Below, piece by piece: positions 49,843-59,418 of a DNA stretch of 64,000 nucleotides (positions are counted from its first letter, which is position 1; each line of letters begins with the position of its first letter). The stretch is from NCBI GenBank assembly GCA_051004815.1, contig JBPCJY010000085.1, forward strand, positions 1-64,000, written 5' to 3'. Below the pieces are notes generated by a model. The model worked only from the letters and a program-made list of their open reading frames with translations. It did not search any database and had not been told where the DNA came from. The translations under genes and the position numbers were made by a program. This DNA comes from JBBQXY01 sp051004815. Lineage in GTDB: Bacteria; Chloroflexota; Ktedonobacteria; Ktedonobacterales; Ktedonobacteraceae.

Positions 49843-50936
49843 ACAAGCCAATTATCACTCATCCTGATGTAGCTAACCGCATTGAAGCAGTATGTCGATC
49901 TGTAGGTAATGGTGCTTGCGTTAGGGTCTTGTTAGCATGTTCTTTAGCAAAAATTCATAAGCCTGATGTGGATATTCGTAAACCATACACAGAAATCGGA
50001 GATGTCGATGCCTATGGGGGACGTGGGTATGATGAAAAGTATTTGTCTTTATTTCTTCGTGAACATGGCCTCCCTTGCAATTCAACGACCGGATTTCTTA
50101 CCCCTGCTTTCCGAAATATAGCTACGACATTAACGCCAGAGCTTAATATGGTTGGGCGTCCTACACCTATTTACAAAGCATTTCTGCAAATACTGACAGA
50201 CATTTATGAAGGGAAGGCATCAGCTGAAGATGTTTTAGCGGAAACGATGAGGCGGCTTTTACTCATCAAAAACGAACAACTTGAACATATGAATGCCTGG
50301 ATTGCTAAGTTAAAAGCCTCAGCAAGCATGATACCGTTGTCTTCAGAAGATATTGTAACGCTTATCGAGCAACACCTTAAAAGTCCGAATTCAAGTCGGC
50401 TGCCCGTTCTTGTTGTGGCTGCCATGTATGATGCTGCAAAAGCATACTTAGGTGAAAGAGCATTACCTCTTGAAGCTCATCATGCTGCCGATAAGCAAAC
50501 GGGGTCACCAGGAGACATCCTCATTACTCTCGTAGGTGATGATAATGTGGTAACTGTCTATGAAATGAAAGCGAAACGAGTCATACAGAATGACATCGAT
50601 AGTGCGCTTCAAAAGATAGACCGTAGAATTGATAACTACATCATTATTACCACGGAAGACATTGATGAGCAGGTGAGAAAGTATGCTTCTAGTGTTTACG
50701 CACAAACCAGGGGTATTGAGGTTGTCGTTTTAGACTGCTTAGGATTTATGCGCCACTTTTTGCATCTGTTCCATCGCATACGTGTGCAATTTCTGGAAGC
50801 GTACCAAAGGCTTCTCCTTGCAGAGCCTGAAAGCGCAGTCCGCCAGTCCTTAAAAGAATCATTTTTAGCACTACGAATAGCTACTGAAACTGCTTATATT
50901 TCTGATGAAGGTTCGAGTGAACCTGATATTCCTTAA
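49785..50936 (+). CDS. Type II restriction endonuclease (possibly SacI family)
   Basis: 383 residues from GTG 49785, with GAGGGGG upstream, inside the methylase gene. RKPYTEIGDVDAYGGRGYDE and LPCNSTTGFLTPAFRN recall the SacI-type endonuclease family; this is from memory and not certain. A PD-(D/E)xK-like core is seen at SPGDILITL...VYEMKAKRV, giving Asp, Glu and Lys in the proper order. With the preceding methylase it makes a complete R-M unit. Codon use is AT-rich. Confidence 0.75.
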   Translation: MASPTDILRSAFEQVSSDVNKPIITHPDVANRIEAVCRSVGNGACVRVLLACSLAKIHKPDVDIRKPYTEIGDVDAYGGRGYDEKYLSLFLREHGLPCNSTTGFLTPAFRNIATTLTPELNMVGRPTPIYKAFLQILTDIYEGKASAEDVLAETMRRLLLIKNEQLEHMNAWIAKLKASASMIPLSSEDIVTLIEQHLKSPNSSRLPVLVVAAMYDAAKAYLGERALPLEAHHAADKQTGSPGDILITLVGDDNVVTVYEMKAKRVIQNDIDSALQKIDRRIDNYIIITTEDIDEQVRKYASSVYAQTRGIEVVVLDCLGFMRHFLHLFHRIRVQFLEAYQRLLLAEPESAVRQSLKESFLALRIATETAYISDEGSSEPDIP

Positions 50937-51071
50937 TCTCCTGTAGGTTAAGATGATTTTTTACCTGCAAAGGGTGTCGAATGTGGGATAGACCACATTA
51001 CTTCGCGTTGCGGTAATCTGGTCTATCTCTATGAAATGGCACTACTGGCTGATTGATGAGATTTGTTGAGG

Positions 51072-51887
51072 CTAGTTCCGATACCAGAACTGGTCCCAGG
51101 CTTGCCAGAAATTGTCGCCGGTGGATGATACTGTGCGTGGGCCTTCGAGGACAACCCCTGTGCGGCCCATGAAATCGGCGGCGCGGTCAGGGGTGGCCAG
51201 TTCTACGCGGAAGGTGACTGGGCCGGTCGGCTTATAGGGTTTGGGCCAGTTGCGCATACTCAAGGATTGGGCGACGCGCATCTCGATCAGCGAACAGGCA
51301 TCTTTGGGGGCCATGTTGACGGACGAGAAACGCCCCAGACCTTTTTTCACGGGAGCTGTCGTCACCTCTTCACCGAGCAGGGCGGTCACCTCGCGACACG
51401 TTGCCTCGTCGCCGGAGACGAACACGGCTGGCACATCCCAGCAGCCAGCGACGGCGGCAAGAATGCCACTTTCACCGACAAGGGTATCGTTGATCTGCGC
51501 ATTGTACCAGGCTTCAGACGAAACGGTGTGGCAGAGAACGCCATCGGGCGTACCGGCCATGGCATGAGCACCCAGAAATAAAATGGCGTCGCAACCCTGC
51601 TCAAAAGGAGTGATGTAGCGTGCCCAGGGATAGCCAAAGACATACTGTGCGCCCGCCTCTAAACGGTCGGGAAGAAAGCTCTTGAAACTATACGCTCCAC
51701 CCGCACCGTGACAATCCACCACCTCGATCTCGCGTACACCGGCGGCGCGAGCACCGCGTACCGCCGCATTCATCTCATCTGTATAGAGCTTGCGGCTCTC
51801 CTCATAAAAAGGCTTGCCGGCGGAAACCTGCTCCCAGGTCTCTATGCAAGAGATACCTTCCATATCGCAAAAAATCACAACACGCAT
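51072..51887 (-). CDS. dppA: M55 family zinc D-aminopeptidase
   Basis: 271 residues, AAAGGGGAAA before ATG. The N-terminal metal site CDMEGISCIETWEQV, the DCHGAGG segment, LFLGAHAMAGT and HTVSS are the conserved DppA motifs. DppA is a decameric, self-compartmentalised enzyme that releases D-amino acids such as D-Ala from small peptides. No dipeptide transporter lies next to it. Confidence 0.92.
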   Translation of the reverse strand: MRVVIFCDMEGISCIETWEQVSAGKPFYEESRKLYTDEMNAAVRGARAAGVREIEVVDCHGAGGAYSFKSFLPDRLEAGAQYVFGYPWARYITPFEQGCDAILFLGAHAMAGTPDGVLCHTVSSEAWYNAQINDTLVGESGILAAVAGCWDVPAVFVSGDEATCREVTALLGEEVTTAPVKKGLGRFSSVNMAPKDACSLIEMRVAQSLSMRNWPKPYKPTGPVTFRVELATPDRAADFMGRTGVVLEGPRTVSSTGDNFWQAWDQFWYRN

Positions 51888-51923
51888 GTCATTTTCCCCT
51901 TTCGCATGATGCTAACAATGTCG

Positions 51924-52397
51924 TTACAGCTTCGCTTGTTTGGGCATTGGCCTGGTTCTGCGTCTTCTCTCTGGTAGAATGGGCGACTCGTACTCCCGGT
52001 AGACGCGTTTGCCGATTTTCCAACCGATAAACCCACCTATGATAGCTCCAATACTGCCAAAGAAGCCGGTGGCAATGCGAATATTGGTGATTGCATCGGC
52101 ATGGAGGAAGGGTGCTAAGACTAGTGCTGTCAAATGACCGAAGCCGATCAAGCCCAGGAATAAACTGAGCATGAGGCCAACGGTGAGTCCCAGGCAGCAG
52201 CCGAGCGGGCCACCGTTCGTCTCACCTCGTGCCTCTGGTGGCAACATGGACTCTGGTGAGACAGGGTCTTCTTCCCCTGGAAATTGTTCATCTTCCAGGG
52301 GAAGCTCTGTCTGATCTTCATATGCCTCTGCTGACTGGTCAATCTCTTCGTTATAGCTGTCGTTCGGGTCGGGTTGGAAAGGAAATGGTCCTGGCAT
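51924..52397 (-). CDS. Small membrane protein with acidic N-terminus
   Basis: 157 residues. The first ~60 residues are very acidic and Pro/Glu-rich (DPNDSYNEEIDQSAEAYEDQ), then two hydrophobic helices (LGCCLGLTVGLMLSLFLGLIG; GFFGSIGAIIGGFIGWKIG) and a basic tail ending KQAKL. Function unknown. It lies between dppA and upp on the same strand. Confidence 0.75.
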   Translation of the reverse strand: MPGPFPFQPDPNDSYNEEIDQSAEAYEDQTELPLEDEQFPGEEDPVSPESMLPPEARGETNGGPLGCCLGLTVGLMLSLFLGLIGFGHLTALVLAPFLHADAITNIRIATGFFGSIGAIIGGFIGWKIGKRVYREYESPILPERRRRTRPMPKQAKL

Positions 52398-52440
52398 GAT
52401 TTACTCTCTCAAAAGCGTATGGCTTTGTGTACCCATAAAC

Positions 52441-53154
52441 TTAGAATGTGCCAAATTGGCGATCACCGGCATCGCCCAATCCAGGTAGAATATAGCCTTT
52501 GTCATTCAAGGTTTCATCAAGTGCCGCGACATAGATGTCAATATCAGGATGTGTCTGTGACAGCTTAAGCAGACCATAGGGGGCTGCGATGATGCAGACA
52601 TAGGATAGGCGGGGAATACCACGCCGTTTGAGTACATTGATGGCATCGATGGCTGATCCGCCTGTTGCCAGCATAGGATCAATGGCATAGGCCACCTGTA
52701 AATCGACCTTGTGCGGCAATCGGTTGTAATATTCCATCGCTTGCAAAGTGTCCTCGTCGCGCCGCAAGCCCAGGTGCCAGACCTGGATATCGGGAATGAC
52801 ATCGCGAAATGCCTCGGCCAAGCCGAGACCCGCACGCAGGATGGGTGTCACGCCAATACCACCGGCCAGGCGTTGACCAACCATTGGTCCCATCGGTGTC
52901 TCAATGGGAGACGGTTCCAGGGCCAGATTAGTGGTGGCTTCGTAGGCCAGCAGTGCGCCGATCTCCTTGACCAGGCGGTAAAATTCAGGTGGTTGGGTAT
53001 TTTTATCGCGTAGTGCCGTCATCTTATGCGCCATCACTGGATGGGAAGAAATGTGTACACGCGGGAGGTGCAGCACCTCTTCCCGGCTGGGTTGAGCTAC
53101 GCCTTGCATCGGAAGGTTGGGGCGTCCTCCGCTCTGAGTACTTGTCTCGGTCAT
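52441..53154 (-). CDS. upp: Uracil phosphoribosyltransferase
   Basis: 237 residues from ATG 53154 (AAGGAG 8-9 bp upstream); the frame extends to 53217 without need. The PRPP-binding loop is AIDPMLATGGSAIDAI, and the uracil-binding end is LNDKGYILPGLGDAGDRQFGT. VGQRLAGGIGVTPILRAGLGL is the conserved flexible-loop region. It salvages uracil to UMP. An extra ~28 residues precede the usual start of the fold. Confidence 0.95.
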   Translation of the reverse strand: MTETSTQSGGRPNLPMQGVAQPSREEVLHLPRVHISSHPVMAHKMTALRDKNTQPPEFYRLVKEIGALLAYEATTNLALEPSPIETPMGPMVGQRLAGGIGVTPILRAGLGLAEAFRDVIPDIQVWHLGLRRDEDTLQAMEYYNRLPHKVDLQVAYAIDPMLATGGSAIDAINVLKRRGIPRLSYVCIIAAPYGLLKLSQTHPDIDIYVAALDETLNDKGYILPGLGDAGDRQFGTF

Positions 53155-53410
53155 TCTATTTATCTCCTTGGTATGGAAGCAAAAATACATATTGATAGGC
53201 GGGACACCCTTCATCACGGAGAGTCAAAGCGGCCCGATGGACCTGTTGTTGGCAGGAACATATACATCGTTCAAGAACATTGTACCAGAGTCAAGCATGT
53301 AGCGTCGAATCTGTACTATTTTTGGGATGTCCGTCGAGGTTTTGCAGCGAGCGTGCTACAATGCAATGAAACATCGAAATGATTTGGATTGGAAAAGAGG
53401 AGCAACAAGC

Positions 53411-54067
53411 ATGTCCCAACTGAACCTTACACCTGATGCGTTGCTTTCGACGACGCGCTCGGTGCGGAAACGTCTGGATTTCTCGCGCCCGGTGGAAGCT
53501 GAGATCATTCGTGAATGTATAGAACTGGCTGTTCAGGCACCAACTGGCTCGAACACGCAGGGTTGGCACTTTGTGGTCGTGACCGATGCTGAGAAACGCA
53601 AAGCTCTGGGCGATATCTATCGTAGAGGATATACGCTCTATCGCCAGCAACAAACCGAAGGGAAAGTAGCGATAAAGCGCAGTGAGCATATCGCCGAGGC
53701 AACTATCGATAAGGTGAGAAGCTCATCGCAATATCTGGCTGATCACATGCATGAAGTGCCTGTGTTGATGCTACCCTGTATCCATGGTCGCGTCGAAGGC
53801 CTACCCACGTTGCCGCAGGCGAGCATCTGGGGTTCTATTCTTCCCGCAACCTGGAGCTTCATGCTGGCCGCTCGTGCGCGGGGACTGGGTACAACCTGGA
53901 CAACGCTGCACCTGACATTTGAACAGGAAGCGGCAGAGGTTTTAGGCATTCCCTATGATAAGATCACCCAGGCAGCATTGATACCAGTGGCGTATACACT
54001 TGGCACTGACTTTAAGCCAGCTCCGCGGGTGCCATTGGAATCAATCTTGCACTGGAATAAGTGGTAA
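53411..54067 (+). CDS. Nitroreductase family FMN protein
   Basis: 218 residues from ATG 53411 (AGAGGAG 8 bp upstream). SVRKRLDFSRPVE and CIELAVQAPTGSNTQGWHF are the FMN phosphate/ring contacts of the family; GSILPATWSFMLAARARGLGTTWTT is the dimer-helix region. Likely reduces nitro compounds or quinones with NAD(P)H. The 3' flank is the repeat at 54067. Confidence 0.9.
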   Translation: MSQLNLTPDALLSTTRSVRKRLDFSRPVEAEIIRECIELAVQAPTGSNTQGWHFVVVTDAEKRKALGDIYRRGYTLYRQQQTEGKVAIKRSEHIAEATIDKVRSSSQYLADHMHEVPVLMLPCIHGRVEGLPTLPQASIWGSILPATWSFMLAARARGLGTTWTTLHLTFEQEAAEVLGIPYDKITQAALIPVAYTLGTDFKPAPRVPLESILHWNKW

Positions 54068-54156
54068 TAGCCCCTATTACCTGTCCCCCGGACAGGGTGC
54101 GGACAGGCACAAGGCCCCAGCCACCACCCAACCCTGCCCCCTGTCCCTACACATGG
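54067..54156. repeat. Family A repeat fragment with the small hairpin unit
   Basis: The unit spans 54075-54102 (stem 54080-54085 / 54091-54096, loop CCCCG) and is followed by ACAGGCACAAGGCCCC and CCCTGCCCCCTGTCCCTAC, as in family A at 2814 and 8683. It fills the gap between two convergent genes. Confidence 0.8.
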
Positions 54157-54188
54157 TTGCAGCCCGTTCATTGAGGGTTGGTGGAACA

Positions 54189-55079
54189 CTACGTTTTGCT
54201 TATGAAATCAACTACGACGTGTGCCAACTCTTCGCCTTTGTCTTCCTGGAGGAAGTGTCCGGCTCCGGTGATGATGGTGTGGGGTTGGCCCTGTGCGCCT
54301 GGTACCAGTTTCTGAAAGACGCGTTCACCACCGTGGGTGATGGCGTCGGAGTCGCTAAAGGCCGTAAGGAAGGGTTTGTTCCAGTGTGTTAGTACTTGCC
54401 ATGCCTGGCGATTGGCTTGACTGGCCGGATCATCCGGTGTGGTAGGAACGAGTAAAGGGAATTGACGCGCTCCCGCTGTGTAGCGATCAGCGGGAAAGGG
54501 TGCGTCGTAGGCGGCGATGATCTCAGGAGTAAGTTCAGTGACGCAGCCACCTTTGACGATGCCTCCAACATGAAAATCAGGTGCCGTTTGTGAATACTTT
54601 TGCCAGGCGAAGAAGGCTGCACTCATGGGCGTATCGCCGGTGGGCAGGCCAGTATTGGCGGCAACGATACGGGCGAAACGCGCCTCGTGTTCGGCGGCGA
54701 GGCGCAGACCGAGCAAGCCGCCCCAATCCTGACAGACAAGGGTGATGTGTTGCAGATCAAGTGCGGCGAGCAACCCTGCCATCCAGTCCATGTGCCGTTG
54801 GTACGAATAATCTTCTCTAAGGGCGGGTTTGTCGGAGCGGCCAAAGCCGACGAGGTCGGGCGCGATGGCACGATACCCTGCGGCTGTGATGATGGGAATC
54901 ATTTTGCGATAGAGATAGCTCCACGAGGGTTCGCCGTGCATCAGTAAGACCGGTGCGGCGTTGGCAGGTCCTTCGTCAAGGTAGTGGATGCGTATGTTAT
55001 CCACTTCAATGTAGTGTGGCGCAAAATTATAGCCGGGCAAATTGTGAAAGCGTTCATCTGGCGTGCGCAAAATTTCCAT
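54189..55079 (-). CDS. Haloalkane dehalogenase-like alpha/beta hydrolase
   Basis: 296 residues, AAGGAG before the ATG. MHGEPSWSYLYRKM carries the oxyanion residue and the Trp following it, VCQDWGGLLGLRLA the nucleophilic Asp with halide-binding Trp, and GAGHFLQEDKGEELA the catalytic His. The order and spacing fit the HLD-I (DhlA/DhmA) group of dehalogenases. Epoxide hydrolases share the fold, but the QDWGG-HGEPSW pair favours dehalogenase. Confidence 0.88.
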   Translation of the reverse strand: MEILRTPDERFHNLPGYNFAPHYIEVDNIRIHYLDEGPANAAPVLLMHGEPSWSYLYRKMIPIITAAGYRAIAPDLVGFGRSDKPALREDYSYQRHMDWMAGLLAALDLQHITLVCQDWGGLLGLRLAAEHEARFARIVAANTGLPTGDTPMSAAFFAWQKYSQTAPDFHVGGIVKGGCVTELTPEIIAAYDAPFPADRYTAGARQFPLLVPTTPDDPASQANRQAWQVLTHWNKPFLTAFSDSDAITHGGERVFQKLVPGAQGQPHTIITGAGHFLQEDKGEELAHVVVDFISKT

Positions 55080-55194
55080 GGTGATCTCCTTACAAGAGGT
55101 TTGCTCTGGATGATATGATGAGTGTTGCTAGCTATACAATACCATATTATGGTGCTGGGGTGATTATGCAGACTGAGGACGCGAGGAAGTGTAC

Positions 55195-55956
55195 ATGGAA
55201 GAGCAAAGACGTTCAGTGGCACTGGTCACGGGTGGGTCGCGTGGGATTGGAGCAGCCACCGCGATTGCTCTGGCGGAGCGCGGGTACGATGTAGTGATTA
55301 CGTATCGGAATAAGGTGGCACGAGCCGATGACGTTGTCACGCACATCACACAGTATGGAGGGCGTGGCCTTGCTCTTGCGTGCGATGTGACGCAGCAGGT
55401 GGATGTTGAGCGTCTTTTTGCGCAGGTGAAAGCATGGAGCGGACGCCTGGACCTGCTTATCTTGAATGCTTCGGGTGGGCTGGAGCGTGACCTCGTAGCG
55501 GCTGACCCACAGTACCCGATGCATATTAATCGCGATGCTCAACTTGCTTTGGTGGATGGAGCGATCCCTCTCATGGTAGCAGGCGGTACGGTGGTCTTTG
55601 TCACCAGCCATTGGGCGCATCTCTATGGGCAGGTGGAGCAAATTCCTGCTTATGCGCCTGTCGGGGAAAGTAAATATGCGGGTGAGCAAGCTTTGCGGCA
55701 ACGACAACCCGAATTGACTGAGAAGGGCATGCGCCTTATCGTCGTTACCGGCGATCTGGTTGATGGCACTATTACCCCGAAACTGCTAGAGCGGTCGGCT
55801 CCTAGCGTTATTGACCAACGTCGCCATGCCATGGGCCAGCTGCCAACGGCAACGGAAATGGGCGAGGCAATCGCTATCGCCGCGACTGATGCAACATTGC
55901 CAGATGGTCATACCGTTGTTGTCGGCGGCTCGTTGGAATCATTGCTTTCCCTTTGA
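55195..55956 (+). CDS. Short-chain dehydrogenase/reductase
   Basis: 253 residues from ATG 55195 (GAGGAAG upstream; GTG 55189 also possible). The cofactor site is TGGSRGIGAATAIALAERG, followed by CDVTQQVD and LILNASGG. Catalytic Ser lies in VFVTSHWAH and the Tyr-Lys region in IPAYAPVGESKYAGEQ, where the spacing between Tyr and Lys (Y-x6-K or YAG after K) departs from the standard YxxxK, so the true pair is uncertain. Substrate unknown. Confidence 0.85.
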   Translation: MEEQRRSVALVTGGSRGIGAATAIALAERGYDVVITYRNKVARADDVVTHITQYGGRGLALACDVTQQVDVERLFAQVKAWSGRLDLLILNASGGLERDLVAADPQYPMHINRDAQLALVDGAIPLMVAGGTVVFVTSHWAHLYGQVEQIPAYAPVGESKYAGEQALRQRQPELTEKGMRLIVVTGDLVDGTITPKLLERSAPSVIDQRRHAMGQLPTATEMGEAIAIAATDATLPDGHTVVVGGSLESLLSL

Positions 55957-56052
55957 TTCACTGCTTAGCATTGTACCTTTGTTGCCAAGCATGGCTCTAC
56001 CATGTATGCTATGCAGGGGAACACGAAGGCATTATTTTTTAAGAGGCTGCAC

Positions 56053-58410
56053 ATGAGATATTCGGAACATGAGCGAGAATTGCCGCTGCCTTTACAAAAT
56101 GAGGCGATTCTGCCTGTCACCGATACGCTACATAGCAATAGTGATATGAAAGCACAGAAGTCAGGGCTAGCGTGGAAGATACGCCACTGGTTCCAGGTTA
56201 ACTCTTTCTCACCAGGTTTTCTCACGCGTCCCTGGTCTCATCCCGCGTTTGGCTACCTCGCGGCCTGCCTGTTACAGGCTATGGCGGTGACAGCGATTGT
56301 GTTGATACTACAGGTCTCCCCTACATTTCGTTTTCCAGAAGCGTTGATGTTGCTCGTTGTTCTCGTGGTGTCGTTATTTTGGGGTGCGGGTCCGGGCATA
56401 GTGACAATAGCATTGGGCGCACTGCTCCTCATCGCATTACTTATTCCACCATATTTCTCACTCTCCCTCAATAGCGCGGAAGACGTTTATGGTGTTGTGT
56501 TATTCCTGGTCGTTGGATTGACGATCAGTTTGATAGCGAGCCAGGTAGAGCGGACACGGGCTGAGGCGGTGATGCAACGACGGCAGGTTGAGAGGCTCTT
56601 TGCCCAGTTGGAAGTTGAGCAGCGTACCCTGCGGGTTTCTGAACAGGAGACGCGCACGCGGGTAAGCGAACTGGAAGCGATCTTTGAAGCTCTCACCAAT
56701 GGCATTGCTTTATTCAATGCCGATGGGCATGCTGTGCATATGAACACGGCTTTGCGCGAACTGCTCGCCAATGTCATCCAGCCTGATAGCACTGACTCCG
56801 GTATTTCCGCGGAGGAACGCTTAGAACGGCTGAAGCTCACTGATGAGCAAGGGCAATTATTGACGGCTGAGACTTCGCCGATTAAGCGGGTTCTGCGTGG
56901 TGAGGTATTGAGAGGGTTGGGTGCGCCTATTATTTCCATGCGAACATTGAACGGCCAGGATCGTCTGCTCATCGTTGGCGGTGCGTCTATTCACGATGCA
57001 AGTGGTGCCTTTACCGGTGCCGTCGTGATTGTACACGATGTGACGGAACGTCGCCGGGCGGACAGACGTACCCAGGAATCATTAAACGCGTTGCTGGTGC
57101 TGGCAGAAGAACTGGTACAGTTTCCTGAAGACGGCACAAAATCAACTGGACAAGCTGAATCTGTTCCAACGCCAAATGCGGTTGCGCAACGACTTGTCGA
57201 ACTCATCTCCAGTGTCCTTGCTTGTAAGCGCGTAAGCATCACGACATTTGATCCGGTGACGCATGCTCACCGATCGGCTGCTGTCGTGGGTTTACCTCCT
57301 GAATTGGAGCAGCAATGGCGCGAGCGGCGTCCTGGCTTTATGCTTAGCGAACAGTTGAGTAGCCCCTTTATTGATGCTCAACTGCGTAATGACGAGGTTA
57401 CGGTGCTTGATCTATCGCAACCGCCTTTGAATCAACGCCCCAACCCTTTTGGTATTCATACAATGCTCCTTGCTCCGATGACTGTACAGATGCGTCTGGT
57501 TGGCGTACTGGTACTCGATCATGGGGAGAAAGAGTGGAAGTATGCTCCAAATGAGGTAGCACTGGCTAAAGCCGTTGCCAAATTGGCCGCGCTGGTGATT
57601 GAACGGGAGCGGTTATTGACAGAACGGGCAGAGTCGCAGGCGCGGGAACTGGCTTTGCGCGATGCTAATCATCTGATGGATGAGTTTATCGCCATTGCTG
57701 GACACGAGATTCGCACCCCGCTCACCACTATTAAGGGCAGTGTCCAATTGGCAAAGCGGCAGCTGAATAAGGTGATGAAGCGCGATGCAGCGTTGCCGGA
57801 TGATGTGAAGTCGCTCATCGCATCCGTCCAGGACTTGATTGACCGTGCTGAGCGGCAAATAGGGATGCAGAACCGGCTGGTGAGCGACCTGCTTGATGTT
57901 GCGCGTATTCGCGCCAATCGTTTAGAGTTGCACCCGGAACTCTGTGATCTGACGGTCATTGTGCGGGAGACCGTGGAGGATCAACAGTATCTTGTTCCTA
58001 AGCGCACTCTCCATTGCGATATCCAGGCGTCAGGAGAGCTCCTCGTCATGGCTGATGCTGATCGACTGAGACAAGTCATCGGCAATTACCTCTCGAACGC
58101 GCTCAAATACTCTGCTGCTCAGCAAGCAGTAATGGTTAGTTTGCGGCATGATCGAACCACCGTGCGTGTTCAGGTACGCGACAACGGACCAGGATTGCCG
58201 TTGGCCGAGCAACAACGTATCTGGGAACGGTTCTACCGTGTGGAAGGAATAGAGACCAAGACGGGTTCAGGAGTTGGGTTGGGGCTGGGCTTGCACATCT
58301 GTCGTATGATTATTGAGCGTCAAGGCGGTCAGGTTGGCGTCGAGAGTTCTCCTGGAGATGGTGCGACCTTTTGGTTTACCCTTCCTATGGTCGAGGCTAT
58401 CGATGGTTGA
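56053..58410 (+). CDS. Membrane sensor histidine kinase (DUF4118-PAS-GAF-HisKA-HATPase)
   Basis: 785 residues from ATG 56053 (AAGAGG 6 bp upstream); ATG 56002 is an alternative. A KdpD-like four-helix membrane domain (about 55-155) includes FWGAGPGIVTIALGALLL. A coiled coil, a PAS domain (ALFNADGHAVHMNTALREL) and a GAF domain (RLVELISSVLACKRVSITTF) follow. The kinase core has the phospho-acceptor in FIAIAGHEIRTPLTTIKGS and ATP motifs NYLSNALKYS, VRDNGPGLP and GSGVGLGLGLHI. No response regulator gene is adjacent. Confidence 0.93.
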   Translation: MRYSEHERELPLPLQNEAILPVTDTLHSNSDMKAQKSGLAWKIRHWFQVNSFSPGFLTRPWSHPAFGYLAACLLQAMAVTAIVLILQVSPTFRFPEALMLLVVLVVSLFWGAGPGIVTIALGALLLIALLIPPYFSLSLNSAEDVYGVVLFLVVGLTISLIASQVERTRAEAVMQRRQVERLFAQLEVEQRTLRVSEQETRTRVSELEAIFEALTNGIALFNADGHAVHMNTALRELLANVIQPDSTDSGISAEERLERLKLTDEQGQLLTAETSPIKRVLRGEVLRGLGAPIISMRTLNGQDRLLIVGGASIHDASGAFTGAVVIVHDVTERRRADRRTQESLNALLVLAEELVQFPEDGTKSTGQAESVPTPNAVAQRLVELISSVLACKRVSITTFDPVTHAHRSAAVVGLPPELEQQWRERRPGFMLSEQLSSPFIDAQLRNDEVTVLDLSQPPLNQRPNPFGIHTMLLAPMTVQMRLVGVLVLDHGEKEWKYAPNEVALAKAVAKLAALVIERERLLTERAESQARELALRDANHLMDEFIAIAGHEIRTPLTTIKGSVQLAKRQLNKVMKRDAALPDDVKSLIASVQDLIDRAERQIGMQNRLVSDLLDVARIRANRLELHPELCDLTVIVRETVEDQQYLVPKRTLHCDIQASGELLVMADADRLRQVIGNYLSNALKYSAAQQAVMVSLRHDRTTVRVQVRDNGPGLPLAEQQRIWERFYRVEGIETKTGSGVGLGLGLHICRMIIERQGGQVGVESSPGDGATFWFTLPMVEAIDG

Positions 58411-58418
58411 AGGCGCAA

Positions 58419-59187
58419 TTAAAGCAGGTCTTCTTTCAATAGTGCTGTGTTGATGGCGAAAGCCGCCTCTGCCCCTTCAGCGGCGGCAACAATGACGATC
58501 TGTACACGGCGAGAAGCATCCCCGGCGACGTACAATCCCGGCACGTTTGTTCTCTCGTAATCATCGGTACGCACGGCTCCTTTCCGGGTGAAGTTACTGC
58601 CTAATTTGGCCGCGAAGTTGTTACGTTGTTGCTCGTCTGTCCGAAAGAAGAGAGCTTTGCAGGGTAGTGCTGTTCCATGCTCTAATGAGACCTGCTCCAG
58701 GTGTCCATCTTTCCCTTCCAGTCGTTTGATACGTTCCTCGCACAGCTGGATGCCATTGTCTGAGAGCCGCTGGCACGCTCTTGTGTCTAACTGTGCTGGG
58801 CCATTGGTGCAGAGTACGAGGTTATGGCTCCATGCCCTCAACGGGGGGTAAAGTATCGACGACGCCGGTGGCGAGCAGGAGTTTGCGGCAGGTGGCGTTG
58901 CTGCCATCGGCCAGTGTGACAGCAAAGTGGGTGCCAATCTGGGCAACGTCTGTAACCTCAATATGACGTAGTTCGACACTTTCGTAAGGGTGGAGTTGAT
59001 CTCGTCCGAACTGTAGGAATTCGGTCGGGTTACTACCATCACGCGTGAGGAAGCCGTGCAGGTCGTGCGAGGCGGCATTGCGATACTGTCCCGTATCGCA
59101 GACTAAAACGTTGCGTCGGCAGCGTCCAAGGATGAGGGCCGTGCTCAAGCCAGCAGGGCCGGCACCTATAATAATCACATCAAACAT
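58419..59187 (-). pseudogene. Broken thioredoxin-reductase-like FAD oxidoreductase
   Basis: The N-terminal frame (59187 to 58822) has MFDVIIIGAGPAGLSTALILG and KLLLATGVVDTLPPVEG, then a stop. The C-terminal half continues in another frame (to 58419) from AWSHNLVLCTNGPAQLDTRAC to TNVPGLYVAGDASRRVQIVIVAAAEGAEAAFAINTALLKEDL. At the junction (about 58830-58840) roughly 40 codons of the family are missing, which would include the CxYC active-site region, together with a frame change. It is probably inactive. Confidence 0.85.
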
Positions 59188-59317
59188 TGGATGGAATGCT
59201 TTCTTTTGCTACATAGTCAAACACGTTGGCTATCCCCATGAGTTGTTGCTATGTTAGGAGTAGGGGGTATCCTGACATATTGTAGCATGATGCATTGTAA
59301 GATACGCAATGTGAACC

Positions 59318-59346
59318 TTGACAACTATGATCGCTGAGAGGATAGA
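59318..59346 (+). promoter_or_regulatory. Candidate promoter of the GNAT gene
   Basis: TTGACA (59318-59323), 17-bp spacer, GATAGA (59341-59346). Good -35, moderate -10. Confidence 0.4.
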
Positions 59347-59418
59347 ATAGAGAGGAACATAATCATAGTGGCTTATATTCTGTGTTTTTGGCAGAGAAAG
59401 AAGTTGAGGCACAAGCAA

